From positions 248,001 through 312,000 of the forward strand of contig NZ_JACYHA010000002.1 in assembly GCF_014837155.1 (NCBI RefSeq): a stretch of 64,000 nucleotides of DNA, in the 5' to 3' direction. Position numbers and translations under genes: made by a program. How positions within the stretch are numbered: position 1 is the stretch's first letter; every line of letters starts with the position of its first letter. The notes below the pieces were generated by a model. That model searched no databases. It saw only the letters and a list, made by a program, of their open reading frames with translations, and was not told the origin of the DNA. This document shows, in pieces, positions 34,651 through 44,435 of this stretch. The DNA is from Litchfieldia stipae. Its GTDB lineage: Bacteria; Bacillota; Bacilli; Bacillales; Bacillaceae_L.

Positions 34651-36183
34651 ATGTTAAAAACTTCAGAAAATATCGATTTAAAAGAAGCTAATGAGCAATT
34701 TAAAGCTTTAGATGAAAAAATAACTCACTTTTCTAATGTACTTGGTTTGGCTGCATGGGACCAACGTACAAAAGCAGCAAAAAAAGGACGTTCCCTCTTT
34801 GCGAAAGCTATTGGTACTCTTTCTACTGAAGCCTTTAAATTAACAATTTCAGAAGAAATGGGACAACTTTTACATACTCTTACCTTACCAGAAAACTATG
34901 ATTCATTAGACCCTGTAACAAAGGCTTGTGTAAGAGAACGATTATCAGAATATGAAAAATCAAAAAAGATTCCAGCTGACGTTTTTACGGAGTATGTTGT
35001 ATTAAGATCGAACGCTAACAATGCTTGGGAGGATGCACGAAAGAATAATGACTTCGCCTCTTTCCAGCCATATTTAGAAAAAATGGTTGACTTCAAAAAG
35101 AAATTTGCTGAATACTATGGATATGAAGGTCACCCATATAATGCTCTCCTTGATGAATATGAACCTGGCTTAACAGTCGAAAAGCTCGACCCCCTCTTTG
35201 CTGAATTAAGAGAAAAAAGTATCGCATTACTAGAAAAAATTCAGAGTTCAAGTAATCAACCTAGAAAAGATATTTTTGAAAAAGAATATGATATTGATGC
35301 ACAAAAAGCATTCAATCAATTTATCCTTCCAAAATTAGGCTATGATCTAGAAGCCGGTAGATTAGATGAAACAACACATCCATTTGCTCTAGCTATCACA
35401 ACAGGTGATGTTAGAATCACAACACGTTATTTAAAAGAAAATGTCCGATCAGCCATTTTCGGAACGATTCATGAAACAGGACATGCATTGTATGAGCAAG
35501 GTGTAAATCCTGAATTTGAAGGTACAGTCATTAGACGTGGTGCTTCATTTGGTATCCATGAGTCTCAATCACGATTTTTAGAAAACATGGTAGGAAGAAG
35601 CACAGAATTTTGGACTTACTTCTACAAAGATATTAAAAAATACTTCCCAACTCAACTTGGAGAAGTTTCGTTAGAGGATTTCTATGAAGCTATTAATCTA
35701 GTAGAACCATCATATATCCGTGTCGAGGCAGATGAACTCACCTATAATCTTCATATTATGATTCGATATGAAATAGAGAAAGGCTTAATTTCAGGGGAAA
35801 TTGAAGTAAAAGACCTACCCCAGGTGTGGAATGAAAAAATGAAGGATTATCTTGGTGTCGTTCCTGAAAATGATACACTAGGTGTTTTACAAGATGTTCA
35901 CTGGTCACAAGGTGGATTTGGATATTTCCCTTCCTATTCTTTAGGAAATCTATATGCAGCCCAAATTCTTCATACAATTACGAAAGAAATTCCTAATTTC
36001 TATGAATTGATCGAACAAGGAGACTTCTTAGTCATTCGTGAGTGGTTAAAAGAACAAATTCATCAATATGGTAAGCTTTATACTCCAGCAGAACTAATTA
36101 AAAAAGTCACAGGTGAAGATTTAAATGCTTCTTATTTAATTCATTATTTAGAAGAGAAATATACGAACATTTATAAACTATAA
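34651..36183 (+). CDS. ypwA: M32 carboxypeptidase (YpwA / Taq type)
   Basis: 510 residues, largely helical. The zinc motif HETGH is in GTIHETGHALYEQG, followed by HESQSRF with the third ligand region. It removes C-terminal residues from peptides in the cytosol. The N-terminal helices carry the family ALDEKITHFSNVLGLAAWDQ-type start. Monocistronic, ending in a bidirectional hairpin shared with the cold shock gene. Confidence 0.94.
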   Translation: MLKTSENIDLKEANEQFKALDEKITHFSNVLGLAAWDQRTKAAKKGRSLFAKAIGTLSTEAFKLTISEEMGQLLHTLTLPENYDSLDPVTKACVRERLSEYEKSKKIPADVFTEYVVLRSNANNAWEDARKNNDFASFQPYLEKMVDFKKKFAEYYGYEGHPYNALLDEYEPGLTVEKLDPLFAELREKSIALLEKIQSSSNQPRKDIFEKEYDIDAQKAFNQFILPKLGYDLEAGRLDETTHPFALAITTGDVRITTRYLKENVRSAIFGTIHETGHALYEQGVNPEFEGTVIRRGASFGIHESQSRFLENMVGRSTEFWTYFYKDIKKYFPTQLGEVSLEDFYEAINLVEPSYIRVEADELTYNLHIMIRYEIEKGLISGEIEVKDLPQVWNEKMKDYLGVVPENDTLGVLQDVHWSQGGFGYFPSYSLGNLYAAQILHTITKEIPNFYELIEQGDFLVIREWLKEQIHQYGKLYTPAELIKKVTGEDLNASYLIHYLEEKYTNIYKL

Positions 36184-36189
36184 CATTAG

Positions 36190-36222
36190 AAAAAGCAGTC
36201 CGAATACGGACTGCTTTTATTA
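36190..36222. terminator. Bidirectional intrinsic terminator
   Basis: Perfect 12-bp stem AAAAGCAGTCCG/CGGACTGCTTTT with a 4-nt loop between convergent ypwA and the csp gene. Confidence 0.92.
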
Positions 36223-36237
36223 TATAGTAGCTATTAA

Positions 36238-36438
36238 TTATAGTTTTACAACGTTTGCAGCTTGAGGTCCACGATTACCATCAACAATCTCAAAAGAAAC
36301 TTCTTGGCCTTCTTCTAAAGATTTGAAGCCTTCACCTTGGATCGCTGAGAAATGTACGAATACATCGTCTCCACCTTGTACTTCGATAAATCCGAAACCT
36401 TTTTCACTGTTAAACCATTTTACTTTACCATTTTGCAT
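36238..36438 (-). CDS. Cold shock protein (CspB/CspD type)
   Basis: 66 residues, single OB fold. The RNA-binding motifs KGFGFIEV (RNP1) and VFVHF (RNP2) are intact. It acts as an RNA chaperone at low temperature and in stationary phase. AGGAGG lies 7 nt before the ATG. The leader is long (about 160 nt), as usual for cold-inducible csp mRNAs. Confidence 0.96.
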   Translation of the reverse strand: MQNGKVKWFNSEKGFGFIEVQGGDDVFVHFSAIQGEGFKSLEEGQEVSFEIVDGNRGPQAANVVKL

Positions 36439-36597
36439 GAATTATGCCTCCTAGAATTAACACACAAATCAATTGTGTATTGCTAAAAATTAACCAGTTC
36501 AACCACTTGCATAAATTTAATAGATTCTTCACGTGCTTTAGTATTCTACAACAAAGAAACGTTCATTCTATCTTTAATCTATATGTAGTAAACGGTT
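36439..36597 (-). promoter_or_regulatory. Long 5' untranslated leader of csp
   Basis: About 160 nt between the predicted transcription start and the ribosome-binding site, with no open frame of note. Long leaders of this kind act as cold-responsive RNA elements in other csp genes. Confidence 0.55.
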
Positions 36598-36603
36598 GCA
36601 TTT

Positions 36604-36633
36604 ATCATATCATTTTAAGAATGGAAGCGTCAA
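36604..36633 (-). promoter_or_regulatory. Sigma-A promoter of csp
   Basis: On the minus strand TTGACG (36633-36628), an 18-bp spacer, then TATGAT (36609-36604). Confidence 0.75.
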
Positions 36634-36761
36634 CCATTTTACACAAAATTATACTAACTTTTAAGAAATAAGTAATCGTTTACAATATTGATATAATAGT
36701 AATCTTCTATATAAAATAACTGGTGAATGAGAACTAGTCTCGAGCTCATTCACCCCTCTGA

Positions 36762-37178
36762 TTATTGAAATAAATTCAAGTACTTCCCATACCCTTCATT
36801 TTCCAATTCTGATTTTGGAATAAATCTTAATGCTGCTGAATTAATACAATATCTTAAGCCTGATGGGCCAGGTCCATCGTTAAACACATGTCCTAAATGA
36901 GAATTAGCTTCCTTACTTCTTACTTCTGTTCGAATCATTCCATGAGTTGTATCAAGCTTCTCTACCATCTCTTCATCTAGGATTGGTTTAGTGAAGCTTG
37001 GCCAGCCACAGCCAGCATCATATTTATCAGTCGAACTGAACAAAGGCTTCCCAGAAACAATATCTACATAAATCCCCTCTTCTTCATGATTCCAAAATTC
37101 ATTTTGAAATGGTGGTTCTGTACCATTTTCTTGTGTTACCTTATATTGCATCGGTGTCAACTTTTTCTTCAAATCCAT
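36762..37178 (-). CDS. msrB: Peptide-methionine (R)-S-oxide reductase MsrB
   Basis: 138 residues. The catalytic Cys is in [12 protein letters not shown], and [18 protein letters not shown] and the family order are complete. The structural zinc CxxC pairs of some MsrBs are absent, as in B. subtilis. The start at 37178 (GGAGG 8 nt upstream) lies 2 bp after the msrA stop. Repairs methionine-R-sulfoxide. Confidence 0.95.
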   Translation of the reverse strand: MDLKKKLTPMQYKVTQENGTEPPFQNEFWNHEEEGIYVDIVSGKPLFSSTDKYDAGCGWPSFTKPILDEEMVEKLDTTHGMIRTEVRSKEANSHLGHVFNDGPGPSGLRYCINSAALRFIPKSELENEGYGKYLNLFQ

Positions 37179-37180
37179 TA

Positions 37181-37708
37181 CTAATCCCTCCAATGTCTTT
37201 CGATGAAACCCGCTCTACCTGATCCTACACTGTATCTAAGATAATGGGCCGGATTTTTTTTATAATAATGTTGGTGATACTCTTCTGCCTCATAGAATTC
37301 CTTAGCTGGGAGAATCTCAGTAACTATAGGCGCAGAAAACTTACCACTTTCAGCTAATTGTTTTTTTGATTGCTCTGCAAGCTCCTTTTGATTTTGATTA
37401 TGATAAAAAATCGCTGTTTTGTATGACCCACCTCGATCATAAAATTGCCCACCTGCATCTGTTGGGTCAATTTGTTGCCAAAACAATTGAAGAAGCAGTT
37501 CATAAGAAAATTCTTCTGGATTATATGTTATTTGTACCGCTTCATAATGTCCTGTTGTTTCTTGGCAAACTTCTTCATATGTAGGATTTTCTTTCCATCC
37601 ACCTGTATAGCCTGAAACTACTTTAATAATCCCTGGCATTTCATCAAATGGCTTCACCATACACCAAAAGCATCCACCCGCAAATGTTGCTAGCATTGAG
37701 TTTGACAA
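37181..37708 (-). CDS. msrA: Peptide-methionine (S)-S-oxide reductase MsrA
   Basis: 175 residues with the catalytic [11 protein letters not shown] near the N-terminus and [11 protein letters not shown]. Repairs methionine-S-sulfoxide. Operon with msrB, same order as B. subtilis yppP-yppQ. Confidence 0.95.
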   Translation of the reverse strand: MSNSMLATFAGGCFWCMVKPFDEMPGIIKVVSGYTGGWKENPTYEEVCQETTGHYEAVQITYNPEEFSYELLLQLFWQQIDPTDAGGQFYDRGGSYKTAIFYHNQNQKELAEQSKKQLAESGKFSAPIVTEILPAKEFYEAEEYHQHYYKKNPAHYLRYSVGSGRAGFIERHWRD

Positions 37709-37790
37709 ATTAATTGCTCCTTCCTAAATTCTCTTCTTCTATTATAGTTGCCAATAACAGACAATCCAATTAATTTGACTTACTACTTAG

Positions 37791-38711
37791 TTAAATCTCT
37801 TTGCTATCATCATTAATTAATCTTAGCATTTTATTTGGATAATCAGTAATTATGCCATCCACTTTTAGATTGATTAGTTCTTTCATTGTTTTTTCATCAT
37901 TAATTGTCCAATAATGAATAGCAATATTACGTTCTTTGATGATGTTTATTAACCTCTCAGTAGCTAAATCAATATGTCCAACCTTTACAGGAATTTGTAC
38001 TGCACTTCGCTTTAATGGGTATATTCTATCTAAATGTAATTTGTGTAGAAATACATAGTATTTTAATGTCTTAGACCCTGTCCCTATTGGAACTTTCCCA
38101 TCTGTACTTTTTGCAAAACGCTTTATACTATCATCATTGAATGACCCTACAATCACTTTCTTTTTGATATCATATTTTTTTATTAATTTGGCTACCTTCT
38201 TTTCTACCCTTGGATCGGTGTCCTTTAGCTCAATGACAAAGGGAGTATTTTTTATTTCTTTAAATACTTCTTCTAGCGTAGGTATTTGAATTCCACGTCC
38301 ACGAAAGGCATAGCCACGATTCTCCAATTCCAAGTGATAGCCTGCATCCAATTTTTTTAATTCTTCTAATGTCATGTCTGAAACGAATCCTGTACCATTG
38401 GTCGTTCGATCAACGGTATGATCATGAATGACAACCAATTGATGGTCTTTTGACAGCCGAACATCCAATTCTATTGCGTCCACACCAAGTCGTTCTGATA
38501 GTTTAAATGCATACAAAGTATTTTCTGGAGCAATTCCAGCACCACCCCTATGAGCAATGACTAACGGTATATCATTTACCTTATGAAAGGTTGTTTGTTT
38601 TTGTTTATTCACTGGAACAAGCTGGATGATGAAAAATAGAGTCGTTAACAAACAGAAAACAACAATAAGTCGATGAGGGATTAAGAAATTAACTCGTTGA
38701 TTAATCTTCAT
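37791..38711 (-). CDS. Membrane-anchored glycerophosphodiester phosphodiesterase
   Basis: 306 residues. One N-terminal membrane helix (about 13-32) places the catalytic domain outside. GDPD motifs are VIAHRGGAGIAPENT, IELDVRLSKD, VVIHDHTVDRTTNG and the C-terminal DGIITDYP. It cleaves glycerophosphodiesters to glycerol-3-phosphate and an alcohol. The start at 38711 follows AGGAG by 7 nt. Confidence 0.9.
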   Translation of the reverse strand: MKINQRVNFLIPHRLIVVFCLLTTLFFIIQLVPVNKQKQTTFHKVNDIPLVIAHRGGAGIAPENTLYAFKLSERLGVDAIELDVRLSKDHQLVVIHDHTVDRTTNGTGFVSDMTLEELKKLDAGYHLELENRGYAFRGRGIQIPTLEEVFKEIKNTPFVIELKDTDPRVEKKVAKLIKKYDIKKKVIVGSFNDDSIKRFAKSTDGKVPIGTGSKTLKYYVFLHKLHLDRIYPLKRSAVQIPVKVGHIDLATERLINIIKERNIAIHYWTINDEKTMKELINLKVDGIITDYPNKMLRLINDDSKEI

Positions 38712-38900
38712 AGTTGAACTCCTATACAATGTAATTAAAGTCTATTATGTCGTATTTACACAATATTATGAGGCTCTCCCTTGGATATGTAACACTATGA
38801 TTATGATTTTAAGAATATAATATGCTCTTTTTAGCTAAAAAACGCACGAATCATAAATCTCAATAATTTGGAAATAGTATATGGATAGGAGGTGGATCAT

Positions 38901-39143
38901 TTGTCAAATCCATATTTATGCCCAAATTGTAAAACAAATAGAACTAGATTCAACATCATTGAACAAGTAGCCAAAGCTGTGAAGGTAGACAAGGATAGTG
39001 GGGAGATTCTAGAAGAGTATGGAGAGGAAATTGGACCTTTACATATTCCATATCGTGGTCCAAACTATAAAATCCAGTGTGGTGTATGTGGTTTAATAGA
39101 GGATGAATTATCATTTGTCAAACGAGCTCAGAACCATAAATAA
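38901..39143 (+). CDS. Small zinc-ribbon-like protein
   Basis: 80 residues. CPNCKTN near the start and CGVCGL near the end make a four-Cys zinc ribbon, with an acidic hairpin between. The start is TTG at 38901, 8 nt after GGAGG; the longer GTG frame overlaps the ribosome-binding site. Family and function not recognised. Confidence 0.7.
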   Translation: MSNPYLCPNCKTNRTRFNIIEQVAKAVKVDKDSGEILEEYGEEIGPLHIPYRGPNYKIQCGVCGLIEDELSFVKRAQNHK

Positions 39144-39146
39144 GCT

Positions 39147-39182
39147 CAAAAAACCAGTACTCAAAATTATGGAGTACTGGTT
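39147..39182. terminator. Bidirectional intrinsic terminator
   Basis: Perfect 11-bp stem AACCAGTACTC/GAGTACTGGTT between the zinc-ribbon gene and ypmS. Confidence 0.85.
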
Positions 39183-39196
39183 ATAAGTAGTATTGC

Positions 39197-39787
39197 CTAT
39201 TCATTCGGTACAATCAAACTAAAACTTAGGTCATCCTTTTCTAAATCAAATGTGTTCACTCTTACATTTACATCACTTTTCAACTCTAAATCAGTGATTG
39301 CTGCATATACAGTATGCTTTGAAGGATCAATCGTGATCCAATCAGGTAAAGCATAATTATCACTAATAGATCTTAATACCAATGACACAGGGAGTTGAAC
39401 ATTTCCCAAAGAAATAGATTCCTGTTGTAACATTAAATCACCATTTGCTTGAGGGATTGGTTCAAAGGTCATGACTAAGTCAATTTCCTTGCCAAAAGCA
39501 GGAATTGATCCAATTAACATCACTTTTTCTGAAAGTAACACCTTATAGTTTAAGATTTGGTCCTGAAATTCCTCTTCTAAATAGTGATTGATTAATTGAG
39601 TTAAATCATGTTTATTCGTCGTGACGGTTAAATTAATTCCATCCTTCCCTTCATTCTCTTCGTTAACTGAAGGAAGATTGATTGCCTCCCCAGGAGAAAA
39701 TAAGAAAATCAAAAACAAGCCTACAATCAGAACATTTATAATGACTAGTCCAATAAAAAAATTTCTCCAATTTATCGTCATTCTCAT
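39197..39787 (-). CDS. ypmS: YpmS-like membrane-anchored protein (DUF2140)
   Basis: 196 residues. An N-terminal membrane helix (about 9-29) is followed by an extracytoplasmic domain with the family patterns LTQLINHYLEEEF and LPDWITIDP. Function unknown. It follows ypmR by 30 bp, the same pair as in B. subtilis. Confidence 0.85.
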   Translation of the reverse strand: MRMTINWRNFFIGLVIINVLIVGLFLIFLFSPGEAINLPSVNEENEGKDGINLTVTTNKHDLTQLINHYLEEEFQDQILNYKVLLSEKVMLIGSIPAFGKEIDLVMTFEPIPQANGDLMLQQESISLGNVQLPVSLVLRSISDNYALPDWITIDPSKHTVYAAITDLELKSDVNVRVNTFDLEKDDLSFSLIVPNE

Positions 39788-39816
39788 ACCCCTTACTTAC
39801 AAACGGTTCATTTATT

Positions 39817-40587
39817 TCATTCCATATATTCTTCTATACGTGCGCTAATTAATTCATAACCTCGTGTATTTGGATGAAAATCATCATTGTACAATAGGTT
39901 TTCATTGCTATTTTTAAAGATATCTTCAATTTCAATAAAGGTCGTATTATCGTACTCTGATAATAGATTTTTGGTTATTTGATTCCAGCTAGATATCACC
40001 AAATCGATATCACCGAAGATTTCTCCTATATGTATAAATGGGTTATACAATCCAACCACGTAAATTTGAGCCTCTTGATTCATATTTCTAATCCGATCAA
40101 TAATTAATTGTAATCGTTGCTTATATTTATCCCGCTCAAGATTAAATGGTTCATACGATAAATTCATGAAATGATTTTGGACAACCTGCAAGATATCATT
40201 TCCACCAATTGTAATGATCACAGAATCAGCGCTAGCAACCAGTTCTTTTGGAATATCCTTAGAAATACGAAGTAGCAAATCATTTGTTGTATGTCCTTGT
40301 ACACCGTAATTTATAATCTTCACCGAACCTACCTCCCTTCTTTCAAGAAGGCGATTTTCTAAAAACGAAGTATATCCCCCACTATTTGTCGTATCTCCAA
40401 TTCCCTCAGTTAAGGAATCTCCAATAGCAAGTATTTCTAAGTCTTTTGGAAAAAACGAAGGTGGTACACTATCCTTTTTTAACAAAAGTACGTTATGATA
40501 AACATTTCGTTCATAATTATTTGAAGTTTGTACAGAGCAAGCTGTTAATAAAACCATCAATGTAAAAAAAATCATCAAGCGTTTCAA
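39817..40587 (-). CDS. ypmR: SGNH/GDSL hydrolase lipoprotein YpmR
   Basis: 256 residues. Signal peptide with lipobox LLTAC (Cys17). The SGNH blocks are IGDSLTEGIGD (Ser nucleophile), IITIGGNDIL, and DDFHPNTRGY (Asp and His). Extracytoplasmic esterase or lipase of unknown substrate. Operon with ypmS. Confidence 0.9.
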   Translation of the reverse strand: MKRLMIFFTLMVLLTACSVQTSNNYERNVYHNVLLLKKDSVPPSFFPKDLEILAIGDSLTEGIGDTTNSGGYTSFLENRLLERREVGSVKIINYGVQGHTTNDLLLRISKDIPKELVASADSVIITIGGNDILQVVQNHFMNLSYEPFNLERDKYKQRLQLIIDRIRNMNQEAQIYVVGLYNPFIHIGEIFGDIDLVISSWNQITKNLLSEYDNTTFIEIEDIFKNSNENLLYNDDFHPNTRGYELISARIEEYME

Positions 40588-40696
40588 TTATTCTTCACCT
40601 ACCATTCTAACAATCTTTTATTAAAATATGTCATTATTGCTTATAGTATTATAATATAACTAACTAGTAGAATCATATCTACTATTTACTCGTTAC

Positions 40697-40724
40697 AAAA
40701 GAAAAAGACGCTTATTTAAGCGCC
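40697..40724 (-). terminator. Intrinsic terminator
   Basis: CGCTTA/TAAGCG stem followed by GTCTTTTTCTTTTG on the minus strand, after the phosphoesterase gene. Confidence 0.8.
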
Positions 40725-40732
40725 CTTCATGG

Positions 40733-41587
40733 TTAGATAGCATTTATATACACTGGGTTAGTCTGCTCAAGCCCATGAATTTGATGAATGGTAATCTCGG
40801 GATAACACCCAACTCTTATATTAACTCCTGTTTGACCCAAACCTTCACTAATATAAAACGGTTTTCCATCATGATAATGTAATCCTTTGATCATATTTAA
40901 TCTTGCAAGTTTTCCCATTTTAACAAGATGGTAAGGCTTTGGCCAATGAATTTGTCCACCGTGAAAATGTCCTGATAACAAATAATCAAAGTGGTAGTTC
41001 TTCATATCTAAAACGACATTAGGATCATGTGATAATACAAGGTTATAGCCTTGTTCTAACCCTTTATAGGAAAATTCAGGATTACTCCTTTTTGTACTTG
41101 CATCATCAATCCCTATAATATTTAAAATAGAGCTCCCAATTGTAAGTTTTACATGTTCATTTTTCAAAGTAACACATGAATGATCTTCTAATGTTTTTTT
41201 CAAAGCTTCAAAATTTTCTCCCTTTAATACATAATCATGATTACCAAATACCGCAAAAATCCCATGAGTCGGTTTTAATTTGTTTAATACCTCTAGATAA
41301 GGAACAAGCTTAGGGATGCTTCTTTTTCGATCCAAAAAATCACCAGTTAAAGCAATTAAGTCAATTTTTTCATTTTGTAACAGATGGTAGAGCTTATTTG
41401 GAGAGATCGATATATTTTCAAGATGTAAATCTGATAGATGGAGAATATTTAAGGTCAATAGATTTGAATCAACCGATTTATTACCTATATTAACTCTATT
41501 TATTTTAACATTTTTCGTATTTTTATTAGCTAAATAAATAAAATATGAAATCATAAATACAACCAAAAGAATAACAGAAGTATACAA
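40733..41587 (-). CDS. Membrane-anchored calcineurin-like phosphoesterase (YkoQ-like)
   Basis: 284 residues. One N-terminal membrane helix, then metallophosphoesterase motifs LHLSDLHLE, LTGDFLDR, FGNHDYV and LLSGHFHGGQ with the dinuclear metal ligands. Probably faces outward; the substrate may be a lipid or nucleotide phosphate. It follows a YkoP-like gene and lies opposite a YkoN-like glycosyltransferase, as in B. subtilis ykoN-P-Q. Confidence 0.85.
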   Translation of the reverse strand: MYTSVILLVVFMISYFIYLANKNTKNVKINRVNIGNKSVDSNLLTLNILHLSDLHLENISISPNKLYHLLQNEKIDLIALTGDFLDRKRSIPKLVPYLEVLNKLKPTHGIFAVFGNHDYVLKGENFEALKKTLEDHSCVTLKNEHVKLTIGSSILNIIGIDDASTKRSNPEFSYKGLEQGYNLVLSHDPNVVLDMKNYHFDYLLSGHFHGGQIHWPKPYHLVKMGKLARLNMIKGLHYHDGKPFYISEGLGQTGVNIRVGCYPEITIHQIHGLEQTNPVYINAI

Positions 41588-41662
41588 TGTATCTCCTCCT
41601 CTACTACAATTATAATGAGTTAGAGGAGGAAAGACAGTGGTAATGGATGGATAATCTCATCC

Positions 41663-42235
41663 TTATTCCTTCGTATACCTTGTTATTAAGGCTTCCTTCG
41701 TCATGATAAGATATTTGGGAGGTCTGTTTAATGTATTCTTGGTCAATTGATTGACTGATAGTAAATACATTGGAATAAATACAAGACGTTTCATCAAAGC
41801 ATACCATTTATTTCTCAGAGAGAACGTTTCAAACCCTAGTCTTTCACAACCTTTGTTGAGCGTGGTTATGCCAACAATTCCTTTAATTTCCTTCTCACGA
41901 GGATGCTTAGATAAATAATCTGCTAAATATGGTAATCCTTCAAGTACTTTCTTATAAATAACTCTTGCCTTCCTCGTTTCACCATCTATCTTTACTATAT
42001 CTTTTAATAACCTCACATTATGTAAATGAATTTTTATCATTAAATCATTTTTATGAATGATGGTACCATCAGATAATTCTAGTGGGAAACCTCTATATCT
42101 TGTAAGTCTTATTCGAAAGATTGGCTGATGATCATCATCAGTATGAATATATGTTAACCTTGTAAAGAAATAATATAAGGGATCAAGCACTGTCCAAATT
42201 GAAAAGAAATAAAGCCTCATTTTAACCAGCATCAT
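41663..42235 (-). CDS. YkoP-like protein
   Basis: 190 residues. A hydrophobic, aromatic N-terminus (MRLYFFSIWTVLDPLYYFF) may be a membrane-associated helix. Later EIKGIVGITTLNKGCERLGF resembles an acetyl-CoA-type or catalytic loop but is not a named motif. Assigned by position beside the YkoQ- and YkoN-like genes and modest resemblance. Function unknown. AAAGGGG precedes two adjacent ATGs. Confidence 0.65.
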   Translation of the reverse strand: MMLVKMRLYFFSIWTVLDPLYYFFTRLTYIHTDDDHQPIFRIRLTRYRGFPLELSDGTIIHKNDLMIKIHLHNVRLLKDIVKIDGETRKARVIYKKVLEGLPYLADYLSKHPREKEIKGIVGITTLNKGCERLGFETFSLRNKWYALMKRLVFIPMYLLSVNQLTKNTLNRPPKYLIMTKEALITRYTKE

Positions 42236-42379
42236 TTGTTACCCCTTTACAAAAGAATCATTGTTATTTGAAGTATCTATAATTTGGGGAAAGATTATGA
42301 AAGGGAATTAAAGGTAGTTGCATAAAAATAGTTGGTTTGATGACAATATTGTTATTACCTCTTAAAGGAGACTATTCAA

Positions 42380-43483
42380 ATGAAAAAGGTACTATTTATG
42401 CCTTTTTTACAAATCCCATCAGGTCATCACCAGGTTGCAGATGCTATTGCTGAAATTGTTTCAGGTATTGATTCATCTATCGATTGTGACAAGGTGGATA
42501 TTTTATCATACAGTTACGGAAATATAGAGCAGCTTATCTCTACTATTTATTTAAAATGGATTCATACGCTCCCAAAAACATACCATTGGCTTTATCAGAC
42601 ATTAGTTTGTAAGGATATGTACAAAGACAAGAATTATAAACTTTATGAACTATTGTTTTTACCATTTGTGAAAAAGCTTATTAGAGAAAAGCAACCAGAT
42701 ATCATAGTTAGTTCTCATGCCTTGCCATCCTACATGCTTAATAAGTTAAAACAACTAGAAATAATAAATACACCTGTGATAAATGTCTACACAGACTTTT
42801 TTATTCACAGCTTTTGGGGTACAAAACATATCGATTATCATTTTGTAGGACACCCTTCACTCAAAAAGCAGTTAGTTGAAAAGGGAATTTCAGAAGAAAA
42901 AATATATGTAACTGGAATTCCTACTCACCCTTTTATAAAAAAAGAAGTAAAAAAACAATCAACCTTAAAAAACTGTTTGATTATGGGTGGGAGTTTAGGC
43001 GTTGGGATGATTGAACAGCTATTGCCAAAATTGAGGAATAGTAAGCATATTTCCTTTTATATTTTATGTGGCAAAAATAAAAAACTATACGATAAGGTAC
43101 AAAAGCTCGCAGATCCAAATATTCACCCATATGGCTATATTTCTGACCGAAAAAAAATGAATGATATTTATGAAAAGGCAGATCTCGTTATTACAAAACC
43201 TGGAGGTATCACGATAAGCGAATGCTTAACAAAAGAAATCCCTACTTTAATCTATCATTCCCTACCTGGTCAGGAGAAAATTAATTTAAACGAGTTAAGT
43301 TCTAATCAATTAGTATTTCAATTTGAAGATTGGCAAGAGATGGAAAGCATTGAGGATGAGATTTTATCTTATTTGCAGGAAAAGGAGGTTACTAAAGTAT
43401 TCGCAAAGAGCTTGAAGGAATATCAGTTGAGTTTAGACAATCGACCCTTAAAAAGTATTCTACATCAAATTATCTATTCATAA
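42380..43483 (+). CDS. GT28-family glycosyltransferase (MGDG synthase/UgtP-like, YkoN-like)
   Basis: 367 residues, GT-B fold. The N-terminal domain starts MPFLQIPSGHHQVADAI, typical of monogalactosyldiacylglycerol synthase-like enzymes; the C-terminal donor site has ITKPGGITISECL. It probably transfers a sugar from UDP-sugar to a lipid at the membrane face. AAAGGAG lies before the ATG. Divergent from the YkoP-like gene, and followed by a 47-codon gene. Confidence 0.85.
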   Translation: MKKVLFMPFLQIPSGHHQVADAIAEIVSGIDSSIDCDKVDILSYSYGNIEQLISTIYLKWIHTLPKTYHWLYQTLVCKDMYKDKNYKLYELLFLPFVKKLIREKQPDIIVSSHALPSYMLNKLKQLEIINTPVINVYTDFFIHSFWGTKHIDYHFVGHPSLKKQLVEKGISEEKIYVTGIPTHPFIKKEVKKQSTLKNCLIMGGSLGVGMIEQLLPKLRNSKHISFYILCGKNKKLYDKVQKLADPNIHPYGYISDRKKMNDIYEKADLVITKPGGITISECLTKEIPTLIYHSLPGQEKINLNELSSNQLVFQFEDWQEMESIEDEILSYLQEKEVTKVFAKSLKEYQLSLDNRPLKSILHQIIYS

Positions 43484-43498
43484 AGGACGGTGTATACT

Positions 43499-43642
43499 AT
43501 GAACAAAGATAAAGACGATCTTACAAATAAACAAACTGAGATTGACCAAATGCTTGAGTGTGAAACGTATTTTGGCAAAGACTTCTTCTGGAATGAACTT
43601 GAAGCAATTGTTGTTGATGGTGTTGTCAATAGTGACGACTAA
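43499..43642 (+). CDS. Very small acidic protein (47 aa)
   Basis: MNKDKDDLTNKQTEIDQ at the start, a Tyr/Phe/Trp-rich centre, and an acidic end (VVNSDD). It begins 15 bp after the glycosyltransferase stop, with AAAGGACGG upstream, so it is probably co-transcribed. Not recognised. Confidence 0.55.
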   Translation: MNKDKDDLTNKQTEIDQMLECETYFGKDFFWNELEAIVVDGVVNSDD

Positions 43643-43646
43643 ATTT

Positions 43647-43678
43647 AACAGCCTGAATAAACATGTATTCAGGCTGTT
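43647..43678. terminator. Bidirectional terminator related to the palindromic repeat core
   Basis: Perfect 12-bp stem AACAGCCTGAAT/ATTCAGGCTGTT with an 8-nt loop. The arm CAGCCTGAAT is identical to the core arm of the repeats at 21.5 and 57.2 kb. It lies between the small gene and the convergent sco gene. Confidence 0.8.
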
Positions 43679-43690
43679 AAACATTCCTAA

Positions 43691-44236
43691 TTATAAATCC
43701 TTTATTTTTTTGACCATTTCTTCATATGGGGTCTCTGATACACCACTATAGTCACCAGCTATATTCCCATTTTTATCAACAATATAGAATGCTGTACGAT
43801 GTAGTACCTGATCTTGATTAGTTGGTTTTTGAACTAACGTCGCAAAATTATCTTTTGCGAATTCTTCAATTTCAGCCTGACTATAGCCAGTTAAGAAATG
43901 CCAATTGCTGAAATCTGCGTCAAATTTGTTGGCAAACTCCTTTAACACTTCTGGTGAATCTTCTTCAGGATCCACAGAAAACGAAACGATCTCTGCCTCA
44001 ATTCCCTCATCAGCTAGCATTTGCTGTAATTTAGCCATATGAGCTGTCATTGGTGGACATACGGTCTCACAATTAGTGAAGATAAAATTAGCAACCCATA
44101 CCTTACCATCTAATTGCTCAGTTCCGAATGCATTTCCATCTTGGTCAGTGAAGGTGAAATTCATCTTATTTTCTTGATTACAAGCTGTTAACAATACTAT
44201 GCATAAAATTAAAATGTAAAAAAAACCTTTTTTCAT
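43691..44236 (-). CDS. Sco1/SenC family lipoprotein (YpmQ)
   Basis: 181 residues. Lipobox LLTAC, then a thioredoxin-like domain with the copper-binding CETVC (CxxxC) and a later conserved His in VLHRTAFYIVD. Sco proteins deliver copper to the CuA site of cytochrome c oxidase on the outer membrane face. Corresponds to B. subtilis YpmQ (BsSco). Confidence 0.92.
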   Translation of the reverse strand: MKKGFFYILILCIVLLTACNQENKMNFTFTDQDGNAFGTEQLDGKVWVANFIFTNCETVCPPMTAHMAKLQQMLADEGIEAEIVSFSVDPEEDSPEVLKEFANKFDADFSNWHFLTGYSQAEIEEFAKDNFATLVQKPTNQDQVLHRTAFYIVDKNGNIAGDYSGVSETPYEEMVKKIKDL

Positions 44237-44435
44237 TTCTACAACTCCTACTATGTACCTTTGTCTAAATAGTATCAGAAAATGTCTTTAATTAAAAGTA
44301 TTTGACTAATATGTTTCTCTTATCTGAACATATCTTGTCTTTCCCCTTCATATAATGGACAAGAAGTGCATTGGAGGGATCATCATTGATTTCATATTAT
44401 TTACGAGGTAGGCACAAAAAAAGAGGTCACCAAAA

